Shown here one piece after another: positions 55,988-64,000 of a DNA stretch of 64,000 nucleotides. Made by a program: the position numbers and the translations under genes. The DNA is from Gallionellaceae bacterium (lineage in GTDB: Bacteria; Pseudomonadota; Gammaproteobacteria; Burkholderiales; Gallionellaceae): contig JAUQWW010000009.1 of assembly GCA_030834965.1 (NCBI GenBank), positions 43,307 to 107,306 of the forward strand, read 5' to 3'. Each line of letters starts with the position of its first letter. Position 1 is the first letter of the stretch. The notes under the pieces were generated by a model. That model was not told the origin of the DNA. It saw only the letters and a program-made list of their open reading frames with translations, and did no database searches.

Positions 55988-56625
55988 TGGCGTCTCTGCA
56001 GCAGTTGATCGAGGGCTTCAGGCGTTTCCGCGAGCGCCATTTCACCCGTGACAATGCGTTGTACAGTACGCTGGTTGCGCGCGGGCAAACGCCCAAGACG
56101 CTGGTCGTCAGCTGCTGCGATTCGCGCGTGGATCCCGCACTGGTGCTGGACTGCGAGCCTGGCGACCTGTTCGTGATCCGCAACGTGGCCAACCTGGTCC
56201 CGCCTGCAGAAAGCAGCAACAGCGGCCATCATGGCACGAGTGCAGCACTGGAGTTTGGCGTGCGCAACCTGAAGGTGGAACACATCATCGTGTTCGGCCA
56301 TGCGCAGTGTAGCGGCATCCGCGCGCTGATCGAAACAGGGGAAACCAACAGCGATACTGAATCCTATATCGGCGACTGGATGCGCCTGGCACAGAGTGCG
56401 CGTGCTGAGGTATTGCAGGAAATGCCCGATGCCCCGCTGGAAGACAAGATAGATGCCTGCGAGCTGCGCGCCATCCTGGTTTCATTGCGCAACCTGGAGA
56501 CTTTCCCATGGATACGCGAGCGTGTAGAAAATGGAACGCTTACGCTGCACGGCTGGTATTTCGACATCGAGGACGGCAAGTTGCTGCAGTACGATGCCGC
56601 CGCCGGGAAATTCGCCGCACTTTAA
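55987..56625 (+). CDS. Beta-class carbonic anhydrase
   Basis: 212 aa, no signal peptide, so cytosolic. Zinc ligands C43, H105 and C108 (VSCCDSRVDP and FGHAQCSGI) with the D45-R47 dyad. Interconverts CO2 and bicarbonate, of use to both RuBisCO supply and carboxylations. Translationally coupled to purC. Confidence 0.94.
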   Translation: MASLQQLIEGFRRFRERHFTRDNALYSTLVARGQTPKTLVVSCCDSRVDPALVLDCEPGDLFVIRNVANLVPPAESSNSGHHGTSAALEFGVRNLKVEHIIVFGHAQCSGIRALIETGETNSDTESYIGDWMRLAQSARAEVLQEMPDAPLEDKIDACELRAILVSLRNLETFPWIRERVENGTLTLHGWYFDIEDGKLLQYDAAAGKFAAL

Positions 56626-56641
56626 ACCTTAGCGGCGCCCT

Positions 56642-57241
56642 CTATTTTTTCGTGGCCGTGGTCAGTTCCCGGTAGCGTGCCTTGTCGGCGGCAAAAGTTG
56701 CCTTGACGGCGGCCGCCTTACTCTCAGCCTGAGTCAAATCCTGTTGCAGTTGGGTAATTTTTTTCTCTGCTTCAGCGATGTCGGTCTGCAATGAAGCCGG
56801 GATCTTTCTGCCGGCTGCCTTCATTTGTGCAGCCTCTTTTTGGTAACTGCTCCGACTTTCCTGTGCTGACTTCTGCAGCATGTGGATGCTGTTGATGCGT
56901 GCATCAACCTGTTGCATGTTGCGCTCAAGCGCCAGGTCAATTTCCTTCTCATTGCTGTAAGTATTCAGCAATGCACTGTCCTTGCGGCGCTGCTCAATTG
57001 CTGCTTGTTCCTCGGGAGTCTTTTTGCCTGATGCGGCGTCCTCCGGTGAAGCCTTTTTCTTGACCACGCTCCCCTTGTCGTTAAATTGCACCCTGTCCTT
57101 ATTGGCATATTCCGGCGGAACGGTTTCGCCATAGTGAGTGACACCCTTGTCATCCACCCACTTGTACAGTTTCGCTTCAGCCGTTGCGCTGAACGCGGCA
57201 AACAGCACCAGAGCCGCACCAAATGTCCCAGTTTTAGTCAT
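56642..57241 (-). CDS. Secreted DUF4124 protein with coiled coil
   Basis: 199 aa. Signal peptide [27 protein letters not shown], then DUF4124 ([20 protein letters not shown]), then a long helix with heptad character (about 85-190; [20 protein letters not shown]). Periplasmic; function unknown. Its start overlaps the pyrE stop by 8 bp. A second DUF4124 protein is encoded at 9818-10375. Confidence 0.88.
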   Translation of the reverse strand: MTKTGTFGAALVLFAAFSATAEAKLYKWVDDKGVTHYGETVPPEYANKDRVQFNDKGSVVKKKASPEDAASGKKTPEEQAAIEQRRKDSALLNTYSNEKEIDLALERNMQQVDARINSIHMLQKSAQESRSSYQKEAAQMKAAGRKIPASLQTDIAEAEKKITQLQQDLTQAESKAAAVKATFAADKARYRELTTATKK

Positions 57242-57881
57242 TCTTCACTCCATAACGATCACGATAAGACTGCACAGCCTGCAGATTCTGCATCATTCCA
57301 CCCTGACCCTGCAAATAGCCGAGCAAATCATCCAGCGTGGCGATAGACACCACCGGCAGCCCATAGTTTCGTTGCACCTCCTGTGTTGCGGAAAGCTCGC
57401 CCTGCCCGCGCTCCATTCGGTCCAGCGCAATGACCACGCCGCAAGGTGTCGCGCCCGCCGCGCGGATGAGTTCGATGGACTCGCGCACCGAAGTTCCGGC
57501 AGAGATTACGTCGTCGATGATCAGCACCCTGCCCTGCAGCTTCGCGCCCACCGTGGTGCCGCCCTCGCCATGATCCTTGGCTTCCTTGCGGTTGAAGCAA
57601 TACGGCACGTTGCAACCCTGCTCGGCGAGCGCGATGGCAGTGCCCGCAGCCAGCGGAATGCCTTTGTAGGCCGGGCCAAAGAGCATGTCGAAAGGCACTT
57701 CGGAGGCAAGAACCGCCTGCGCATAGAACTGGCACAATTCGCGCAGCGCTGATCCATCATTGAACAGCCCGGCATTGAAAAAATAGGGCGACAGGCGCCC
57801 CGCTTTGGTCTGGAATTCGCCGAAACACAGCACTTCCTGCTGAATGGCGAAACGAATGAAATCCTGGCGAAATTGCGACAT
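57234..57881 (-). CDS. pyrE: Orotate phosphoribosyltransferase
   Basis: 215 aa. Converts orotate and PRPP to OMP. PRPP-binding loop [17 protein letters not shown]-terminal [19 protein letters not shown] matches the family. Divergent from xthA over 65 bp, an arrangement seen in many proteobacteria. Confidence 0.96.
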   Translation of the reverse strand: MSQFRQDFIRFAIQQEVLCFGEFQTKAGRLSPYFFNAGLFNDGSALRELCQFYAQAVLASEVPFDMLFGPAYKGIPLAAGTAIALAEQGCNVPYCFNRKEAKDHGEGGTTVGAKLQGRVLIIDDVISAGTSVRESIELIRAAGATPCGVVIALDRMERGQGELSATQEVQRNYGLPVVSIATLDDLLGYLQGQGGMMQNLQAVQSYRDRYGVKND

Positions 57882-57909
57882 ATCAAATTGAGGGGGTGGA
57901 TTTGGAAGG

Positions 57910-57921
57910 CCATTATAATGG
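57910..57921. promoter_or_regulatory. Palindromic shared -10 between pyrE and xthA
   Basis: CCATTATAATGG is a 12-bp palindrome that contains TATAAT on both strands, so pyrE and xthA could use overlapping, mutually exclusive promoters. No strong -35 is seen for either direction. Confidence 0.35.
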
Positions 57922-57946
57922 TGCGCTTTAAGTACGGAGTAACTTT

Positions 57947-58720
57947 GTGCGCATCATCTCGCTCAACCTGAACGGCATCCGTTCCGCCTTCAACAAGGGG
58001 CTGCTGCCCTGGCTTGCGCAGCAGCAGGCCGACATCGTCTGCTTGCAGGAACTCAAGGCGCAGGCTGCCGACATGACACCGGACATGCTCACCCCGCACG
58101 GCTATCACGGCTATTTCCACTATGCCGAAAAGAAGGGCTACAGCGGCGTAGGCATCTATTCCAGACGGAAGCCAGATGCAATCATCGAAGGACTGGGGCT
58201 GCCGGAGTTCGATGCCGAGGGACGCTATCTCGAAGCGCAGTTCGGCAAGCTCAGCGTGGTGTCGCTTTACCTGCCCTCCGGCTCCAGTGGCGACGAGCGG
58301 CAGGCGGTGAAGTTTCGTTTCATGAAAGCGTTCATGCCTCACCTGCGCGATCTGTATGCCAGCGGCCGCGAAATCATCCTGTGCGGCGACTGGAACATCG
58401 CGCACACCGAAAAGGACCTGAAAAACTGGCGCGGCAACAAGAAGAATTCCGGCTTCCTGCCAGAGGAGCGCGCGTGGCTCACGCAGCTGTTCGACGAAGT
58501 CGGCTTCGTGGACGTGTTCCGCAAGCTGCACCCGGAACTCGAAGCCTACACCTGGTGGTCGAACCGCGGCCAGGCCTGGGCCAAAGACGTGGGCTGGCGC
58601 ATCGACTACCACATCGCCACACCCGGCATCGCCGGCACCGCCCGATCATCCGGCATCTACAAGGAACAGCGCTTCAGCGACCATGCGCCGCTGACGGTGG
58701 ATTACGACCATGCCATTTAA
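57947..58720 (+). CDS. xthA: Exodeoxyribonuclease III
   Basis: 257 aa from GTG 57947 with GGAG 8 nt upstream. AP endonuclease/3'-exonuclease of base-excision repair. Motifs [21 protein letters not shown] and the terminal [11 protein letters not shown] are intact. Ends 9 bp from the convergent trpB2. Confidence 0.95.
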   Translation: MRIISLNLNGIRSAFNKGLLPWLAQQQADIVCLQELKAQAADMTPDMLTPHGYHGYFHYAEKKGYSGVGIYSRRKPDAIIEGLGLPEFDAEGRYLEAQFGKLSVVSLYLPSGSSGDERQAVKFRFMKAFMPHLRDLYASGREIILCGDWNIAHTEKDLKNWRGNKKNSGFLPEERAWLTQLFDEVGFVDVFRKLHPELEAYTWWSNRGQAWAKDVGWRIDYHIATPGIAGTARSSGIYKEQRFSDHAPLTVDYDHAI

Positions 58721-58729
58721 TGGCTGGCC

Positions 58730-60085
58730 TTACGCCGCGACCTTGGGCAGATTGGCGAGAGACAGCTTCAGCGCCTCTTCCGGATAGGCGAAATCTTCCA
58801 GCTCGTCCGCGAAATATTTGTCATACGCCGCCATGTCGAAGTGGCCGTGCCCGGACAGGTTGAAGAACAGCGTCTTGGGCTCGCCGCTCTGTTTGCAGCG
58901 CAGCGCCTCGTCGATGCAGGCAGAAATCGCGTGGTTTGATTCCGGCGCGGGGATGATGCCCTCGGCACGTGCGAAAGTGACGCCTGCCTGGAACGTGGCC
59001 AGCTGCGGCACCGCCACCGCCTCGATCAGTTTTTCGTGATACAGCTGCGACACCAACGCCGAATCGCCGTGGTAGCGCAGCCCGCCGGCGTGGATGCCGG
59101 GCGGCATGAAGTCGTGTCCCAGCGTGTACATCTTGAGCAGCGGCGTGAGCTTGGCGGTGTCGCCGAAATCATAGGCATATTGTCCGCGCGTCAATGTCGG
59201 GCAGGATGACGGCTCCACTGCCACCAGCCGCACGTTGCGGCCAGCGGCCTTGTCGGCGAAGAACGGGAAGGCCACGCCGCCAAAATTGGAGCCGCCGCCG
59301 CAGGGCGCGAAGATCATGTCCGGATAATCGCCCGCCAGCTCGAACTGTTTCTTCGCTTCCAGCCCGATGACGGTCTGGTGCAGCAGTACGTGGTTGAGCA
59401 CCGAGCCCAGCGCGTAATTCGTGTCGGCGCGGTTGGCGGCATCCTCCACCGCCTCGGAAATCGCCAGTCCGAGCGAGCCGGGGCTGTTCGGGTCAGCAGC
59501 CAAGGCAGCGCGCCCGGACTGTGTTTCCATCGAGGGGCTGGCGAACACCTCCGCGCCCCAGGTGTGCATCATCGAGCGGCGGAACGGCTTCTGCTCGTAG
59601 CTGATCTTCACCATGTACACGCGCACCTCCAGCCCGAACATCTGCCCGGCCAGAGCAATCGAAGAACCCCATTGCCCCGCGCCGGTCTCGGTGGCGATGC
59701 GCTTGATGCCCGCCTCCTTGTTGTAATACGCCTGCGGGATGGAGGTGTTGACCTTGTGCGACCCTGCCGGTGAGACGCCCTCGTATTTGTAATAGATCTT
59801 CGCAGGCGTGCCCAGCGCCGCTTCCAGCCGGTGCGCGCGGAACAGCGGCGAAGGTCGGTACAGGCGATACGCCTCGCGCACCGCTTCGGGAATCGGAATC
59901 CAGCGCTCGCTGGAGACCTCCTGCATGATCAAACTCATCGGGAAAATCGGCGCCAGCGCCTCGGGGCCGATCGGCTTGCCGTCCGGCCCCAGCACCGGCG
60001 CGGGCCGATTCGGCATGTCCGCCACCACGTTGTACCAGTGCGTTGGAATATCGTTTTCCTGCAAGATGAACTTGGTCTGCGACAT
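58730..60085 (-). CDS. TrpB2-type tryptophan synthase beta-like enzyme
   Basis: 451 aa from ATG 60085 (MSQTKFILQEND), preceded by GGGGAG. PLP-dependent; the Lys lies in AGSHKVNTSIPQAYY and the phosphate loop is CGGGSNFGG. The length and the N-terminal extension mark the TIGR01415/TrpB2 group rather than ordinary TrpB, and no trpA is adjacent. TrpB2 enzymes make tryptophan from indole plus serine or O-phosphoserine, perhaps as indole salvage. Confidence 0.92.
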   Translation of the reverse strand: MSQTKFILQENDIPTHWYNVVADMPNRPAPVLGPDGKPIGPEALAPIFPMSLIMQEVSSERWIPIPEAVREAYRLYRPSPLFRAHRLEAALGTPAKIYYKYEGVSPAGSHKVNTSIPQAYYNKEAGIKRIATETGAGQWGSSIALAGQMFGLEVRVYMVKISYEQKPFRRSMMHTWGAEVFASPSMETQSGRAALAADPNSPGSLGLAISEAVEDAANRADTNYALGSVLNHVLLHQTVIGLEAKKQFELAGDYPDMIFAPCGGGSNFGGVAFPFFADKAAGRNVRLVAVEPSSCPTLTRGQYAYDFGDTAKLTPLLKMYTLGHDFMPPGIHAGGLRYHGDSALVSQLYHEKLIEAVAVPQLATFQAGVTFARAEGIIPAPESNHAISACIDEALRCKQSGEPKTLFFNLSGHGHFDMAAYDKYFADELEDFAYPEEALKLSLANLPKVAA

Positions 60086-60225
60086 GACGTTCTCCCCGAT
60101 GGTGTTGTTATGAAAACGGAACGTAAATCTACTGCACGAAGCGGCACGCGCTCGGCAGGTTGTTAAAATAGCATATTGGCCGTGAAAATTACGGTTTCGA
60201 TACTCAACCATAACTGGAGGGCAAC

Positions 60226-61020
60226 ATGGCAATGGATGTAATTGATTACTACGTGCACGGCGACGACATGCAGTTCGTCGAAATCGAGCTGGACCCGGGC
60301 GAGGCCGCGATCGGCGAGGCCGGCAGCATGATGTACATGGAGGATGGCATTCAGATGGACACCGTGTTCGGCGACGGCTCGGCGCAGCAGGGCGGCATCT
60401 TCGGCAAACTGATGGGTGCCGGGAAGCGCCTGATCACCGGAGAATCGCTGTTCACCACGATCTTCACCCACCAGGGGCAAGGCAAGAAAAAGGTGGCCTT
60501 CGCCGCACCCTACACCGGCAAGATCATCCCGTTCGACCTGCAGAAATATGGCGGCACCATGATCTGCCAGAAGGACGCCTTCCTCTGCGCTGCCAAGGGC
60601 GTGTCGCTCGGCATCGCCTTCCAGAAAAAACTGGGCACCGGCTTCTTCGGCGGCGAAGGCTTCATCATGCAGAAGCTGGAAGGCGACGGCCTGGCCTTCG
60701 TGCATTCCGGCGGCACCGTGATGGAACGCAACCTCGCTCCCGGCGAAATATTGCGCGTGGATACGGGCTGCGTGGTGGCCTATACGCCCAGCGTGGATTT
60801 CGACATCCAGTTCGTCGGCGGCATCAAGACCGCGCTGTTTGGCGGTGAAGGGCTGTTCTTCGCGGTGATGCGCGGGCCGGGTACGGTGTGGCTGCAGTCG
60901 CTGCCGTTTGCGCGGCTGGCTTCGCGCATCTTTGCCGCTGCCCCGATGAGGCAGGGTGGCGGCGGTTCCGGCGGCGAACAGGGAGGCTTGCTCGGCAGCC
61001 TGTTGAATGGCAGCGACTGA
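60226..61020 (+). CDS. TIGR00266/AIM24-family protein
   Basis: 264 aa, beta-rich, no signal peptide. Pattern [40 protein letters not shown] and [20 protein letters not shown] is typical. The C-terminus is Gly-rich ([20 protein letters not shown]). Function of the family is unknown in bacteria. GGAGG precedes the ATG; overlaps the next gene by 14 bp. Confidence 0.9.
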   Translation: MAMDVIDYYVHGDDMQFVEIELDPGEAAIGEAGSMMYMEDGIQMDTVFGDGSAQQGGIFGKLMGAGKRLITGESLFTTIFTHQGQGKKKVAFAAPYTGKIIPFDLQKYGGTMICQKDAFLCAAKGVSLGIAFQKKLGTGFFGGEGFIMQKLEGDGLAFVHSGGTVMERNLAPGEILRVDTGCVVAYTPSVDFDIQFVGGIKTALFGGEGLFFAVMRGPGTVWLQSLPFARLASRIFAAAPMRQGGGGSGGEQGGLLGSLLNGSD

Positions 61021-62128
61021 CACTTATCCGGCACGCGGCTTCGGTCCGGGCCTGCCGCCGCAAGGCGCTGCTGTGCGCCTGCAGCTTGCGGGCGAGCTGC
61101 TTCAGATCGAAGGCTGGCCAGAGATCGTTGCCGTACGCAGTGGAGAAGCCGCCGCGCGCTGTCAGAACAATGGTCTGCTGCTGGAATGGCAGACGCCCCA
61201 GGGGCGGTGCGGATTGTTGCTGGAACCGCCAGCAGCAACCGCACTTGCCGGCTGGCTCCCGCCTGCCGGAAGTCATCAAGATGCGAGCACCCGTCGCTGG
61301 CTGTGGATGGTTCTGTTCCTGTCCTTCGGTCTGCCGCTGTTGCTGCTCGCGTTGTTTTTTGGATACCGTGCGGAGATTGTCGATGCCGTCGTTGCGCGCA
61401 TCCCTGTCGAACAGGAAAAAAGCCTGGGTGAACGCCTGTGGAAGGCGCAGGGCGCGCAACTCAAACTGATCAAAGGCGCTGCAGCCAATCGTTTCATCGA
61501 AGAGACCGGGGCACGCCTGGCGCAGGCGCGGCCCACGCCCTATCGCTACCGGTTTTTCCTCGTGGACGATGCCAGCGTCAATGCGTTCGCCATGCCGGCG
61601 GGCTCCATCGTCGTGCATCGCGGACTGATCGAAAAAGCCGCTTCTGCCGAAGAAGTGGCGGGCGTCCTGGCGCATGAGATCGAGCATGTCGAGCAGCGCC
61701 ACGCGCTGCGCGGACTGGTGCAGGAACTGGGTTTGACGGTGATCTGGTCTGGCGTCAGCGGAGATGTCGTCGGCGGGGCCGCGGCAGAATGGCTTAAGGG
61801 GCTGGCCGCCATGCAATTCTCCCGCGCCCAGGAAGCCGCTGCCGATGCAGGAGGTTATGAACGATTGCTGGCAGCCCGGATCGACCCGCACGGCATGGCA
61901 AGCTTTTTCGACACATTGTCCAGGCAGCAAAATGACATGCCCGGGGCGTTGAGCCTGTTGTCCACGCACCCCGGCAGCGCAGAACGCGCCGCCGCCATGA
62001 GGACGCGATTGCACACCGCACCGGCCTTGCCGCCGCTGGCCTACGACTGGCCGGCGATACGCGCATCCCTGCAAAAGAACGGTGCCGCACCGGCCAGCGA
62101 CGGCGCAGCCATCAAATCTCCAGGGTAA
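61007..62128 (+). CDS. Membrane-bound M48-family metallopeptidase
   Basis: 373 aa. N-terminal soluble region (1-95) with two Cys, one membrane helix (about 98-120), then a peptidase domain with zinc motif H223-E-I-E-H227 and third ligand E276 ([17 protein letters not shown]). Resembles BepA/YcaL-type peptidases, but the membrane helix comes after a 95-residue head. Coupled to the AIM24-family gene, so the head or peptidase may act on that protein. Converges with the next gene (17-bp overlap). Confidence 0.87.
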   Translation: MAATDTYPARGFGPGLPPQGAAVRLQLAGELLQIEGWPEIVAVRSGEAAARCQNNGLLLEWQTPQGRCGLLLEPPAATALAGWLPPAGSHQDASTRRWLWMVLFLSFGLPLLLLALFFGYRAEIVDAVVARIPVEQEKSLGERLWKAQGAQLKLIKGAAANRFIEETGARLAQARPTPYRYRFFLVDDASVNAFAMPAGSIVVHRGLIEKAASAEEVAGVLAHEIEHVEQRHALRGLVQELGLTVIWSGVSGDVVGGAAAEWLKGLAAMQFSRAQEAAADAGGYERLLAARIDPHGMASFFDTLSRQQNDMPGALSLLSTHPGSAERAAAMRTRLHTAPALPPLAYDWPAIRASLQKNGAAPASDGAAIKSPG

Positions 62129-62921
62129 GACACTTGCAGGCGCCGCCCGCCTTCAGAAATTCGGAAACATCCGCTTCGATGACTTCGAAGCCGCGTTGTG
62201 CCAGCGCGGATTTCAATTCTGGCGACGCACGATGCAGGATGATGCGCTGACCGATGTTGATGGCGTTGCATGCAAAATTCCTGGCATCCTGCTCCGACAC
62301 CCAGATGATGTTTTCACCGAATGCGTGCTTGAGGATTTCCACGCTCTTTCTGGAGAACGCCTTGTCGTAGGCGAGGGCTTGCCCCTGCGGCAGCGGACAG
62401 AAGGCCGTGTCGAGGTGATACCAGTGAGGGTTGATGAGTTCCAGACCCATGGCTTCGACCCTGAGTACATCGATGATCTCACCCAATGCGTGCGAGTCGC
62501 TGCGAATGCCCGAGCCGACCCAGAGCCTGCCTTGGGAATCGAACAGCGCATCGCCCGCGCCTTCGAATATCGTGTCCGGCGCAAGATGCTGCACCCGGTA
62601 GCCGTGCGCTGAAAAAAACGTCTCGAAGAATCTGGCTTCAGGTTGTCTTTCCGCGTGGCGAAACGACGAGACGATGCATTGCTTTTTCCCGTCCTCCCCC
62701 ACATGCACCAGCCCTGCGTTTGCGGTGAAGGTCATATCCGGCAGTCCGGCCACCGTCTCGATCAGGCTGACCGACGCCAGCCTCGCCACGATGCCGTGCA
62801 GATTTTCCCACTGCCGCTGCGCCAGTTCCCGGTCCACTCTCCCCAGGTTTCCTTCCATCCAGGGATTGATCACGTAGCGCACCTCGAAGAACTTCGGCTC
62901 GCACATCAGGAAATGATTCAT
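62112..62921 (-). CDS. Dimethylarginine dimethylaminohydrolase/amidinotransferase-family protein
   Basis: 269 aa, pentein fold. Catalytic triad elements: DMTFTANAG and EGAGDALF acidic loops, His in HWYHLDTAFCPL, and nucleophile Cys264 at the very end ([11 protein letters not shown]). Hydrolyses or transfers guanidino groups in characterised relatives; substrate here is unknown. Starts 17 bp from the ampG end, same strand. Confidence 0.87.
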   Translation of the reverse strand: MNHFLMCEPKFFEVRYVINPWMEGNLGRVDRELAQRQWENLHGIVARLASVSLIETVAGLPDMTFTANAGLVHVGEDGKKQCIVSSFRHAERQPEARFFETFFSAHGYRVQHLAPDTIFEGAGDALFDSQGRLWVGSGIRSDSHALGEIIDVLRVEAMGLELINPHWYHLDTAFCPLPQGQALAYDKAFSRKSVEILKHAFGENIIWVSEQDARNFACNAINIGQRIILHRASPELKSALAQRGFEVIEADVSEFLKAGGACKCLTLEI

Positions 62922-62938
62922 CGGTTATTCCCGCCGTT

Positions 62939-64000
62939 TTAGTGAGTATTGGATTCCGATTGGCTGCTTGAAGCAGCGTCATTCCACGGCGCAACCTTGA
63001 ACAGCAGCAGCATGCCCGGTAGCGCGAGCAGTGCACATAGCAAGAAGAACCCCGTCCAGCCCATCATCTCCACCAGCCAGCCGGTGGCGGCATTGGCGAA
63101 GGTGCGTGGAATGGCCATCAGGCTGGTGAACAGCGCGAACTGAGTGGCGGTATAAGCAGGATGTGTGGTGCGTGCAATGAAGGCGACGAAGGCAGCCGTG
63201 CCGACGCCGACGCCGAATGCTTCCAGCCCGATCACGATGGCGAGCTGGGTGCGTTCCAGCGCGCCGATTTCGGCGTGATGGCCGATGGAGGCCAGCCAGG
63301 CGAAACCGAAGATCGCGAGCAATTGCACCACACCGAACAGCCACAGCGCGCGGTTGATGCCGATCTTCACCATCCATAATCCACCCAGCAGGCCGCCGAT
63401 GACCGATGGCCACAGCCCGGCGTTCTTGGCGATCAGGCCGATGTCGGTCTTGGAAAAACCCATGTCGAGGTAGAACGGCGTAGCCAGGGCGGTGCACATG
63501 CTGTCGCCGAGCTTGTAGAACAGCAGGAAAGCGAGAATCAGCAGCGCGCTGCCCCAGCCCTGGCGATTGATGAATTCACGGAACGGCTCTACCACCGCGT
63601 CGCGCAGCGACTTCGGCGGCGTGGCGCGGTGCGGCTCCTGCACCATCAAGGTCATCGCGATGCCGGGCAGCATGAACAGCGCGGTGATGATGAACACCAT
63701 GTTCCACGGCATGATGTCTGCCAGCACCAGCGACAGCGAACCCGGCACCAGCCCCGCGATGCGGTAGGCGTTCACGTGCACCGCATTCCCCAGCCCCAGC
63801 TCGCTGTCCGCCAGCAGCTCGCGGCGGTAGGCATCGAGCACGATGTCCTGCGTGGCGCTGAGGAAGGCGAGCAGCGTGGCGATCCACGCGATGGTGCGCA
63901 GATCGCTCTGCGGCGAAAATGCGCCCATTGAGGCAATCACGGCCAGCAGGCCGAACTGGGTGAGCACCATCCAGCCGCGCCGCCGCCCCAGCAGCGGCAC
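62939..64000 (-). CDS. ampG: AmpG-like muropeptide permease (MFS), N-terminus beyond window
   Basis: 353 codons in the window, open to the right edge; AmpG proteins are longer, so the first helices are missing. Ten or so membrane helices remain, with AmpG-like segments SATQDIVLDAYRRELL and YKLGDSMCTALATPFYLDMG. Imports GlcNAc-anhydroMurNAc peptides for cell-wall recycling. A related MFS permease of other substrate cannot be excluded. Confidence 0.85.
   Translation of the reverse strand: MPLLGRRRGWMVLTQFGLLAVIASMGAFSPQSDLRTIAWIATLLAFLSATQDIVLDAYRRELLADSELGLGNAVHVNAYRIAGLVPGSLSLVLADIMPWNMVFIITALFMLPGIAMTLMVQEPHRATPPKSLRDAVVEPFREFINRQGWGSALLILAFLLFYKLGDSMCTALATPFYLDMGFSKTDIGLIAKNAGLWPSVIGGLLGGLWMVKIGINRALWLFGVVQLLAIFGFAWLASIGHHAEIGALERTQLAIVIGLEAFGVGVGTAAFVAFIARTTHPAYTATQFALFTSLMAIPRTFANAATGWLVEMMGWTGFFLLCALLALPGMLLLFKVAPWNDAASSSQSESNTH

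Overview
The window looks like a chromosomal segment of a chemolithoautotrophic betaproteobacterium (order Nitrosomonadales; a Gallionellaceae-like iron oxidiser is my best guess). This is an inference from gene content: a form II RuBisCO (cbbM) with cbbQ/cbbO and a divergent cbbR, a Calvin-cycle/glycolysis operon, oxygen-independent ubiquinone genes (ubiU/V/T), a pyrB gene coupled to an inactive dihydroorotase homologue, and beta-type orders such as topA-smg-dprA-LysM / def-fmt-rsmB-DUF4390-ntrY-ntrX. I saw no rRNA, tRNA, CRISPR array, prophage or insertion sequence.

Layout. 1-8.6 kb (minus): partial CusA-like RND pump, CusB-like adaptor, ubiT, ubiV, ubiU and a TIGR01212 radical SAM gene, apparently one operon behind an FNR-type site, then a SCO copper chaperone. 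9.2-21.2 kb (minus): two small secreted proteins, oligopeptidase A, pyrC'-pyrB-ruvX-algH with short overlaps, a reduced CheA-like kinase, trkH, trkA, an inositol-phosphatase-family enzyme and a redoxin. 21.2-27.7 kb: rsmE, an outer-membrane-type protein, then an accessory-looking block: DUF5666 and DUF6502 genes divergent from an Ala/Thr-rich secreted protein, with a near-consensus sigma70 promoter embedded in three matching palindromes. 27.7-39.4 kb: topA, smg, dprA and a LysM protein (minus); def, fmt, rsmB, DUF4390, ntrY and a short ntrX (plus). 39.5-52.4 kb: tkt-gap-pgk-pyk-fba, terminator, cbbR (minus), cbbM, terminator, cbbQ, cbbO. 52.4-64 kb: oxyR, fbp-purE-purC-carbonic anhydrase, DUF4124, pyrE, xthA, trpB2, AIM24-family and M48 genes, a dimethylarginine-hydrolase-like gene and a partial ampG.

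How it works together: CO2 is fixed by CbbM, which CbbQ/CbbO re-activate. Tkt, Gap, Pgk, Fba and Fbp supply most of the other Calvin-cycle steps, CbbR is the likely regulator, and a beta-carbonic anhydrase lies nearby. Phosphoribulokinase is not in the window. UbiUVT with an FNR-like site suggests quinone synthesis under low oxygen, while SCO and OxyR fit an organism living at an oxic/anoxic boundary. The least explained block is the DUF6502/DUF5666/Ala-rich module at 23.0-26.3 kb.
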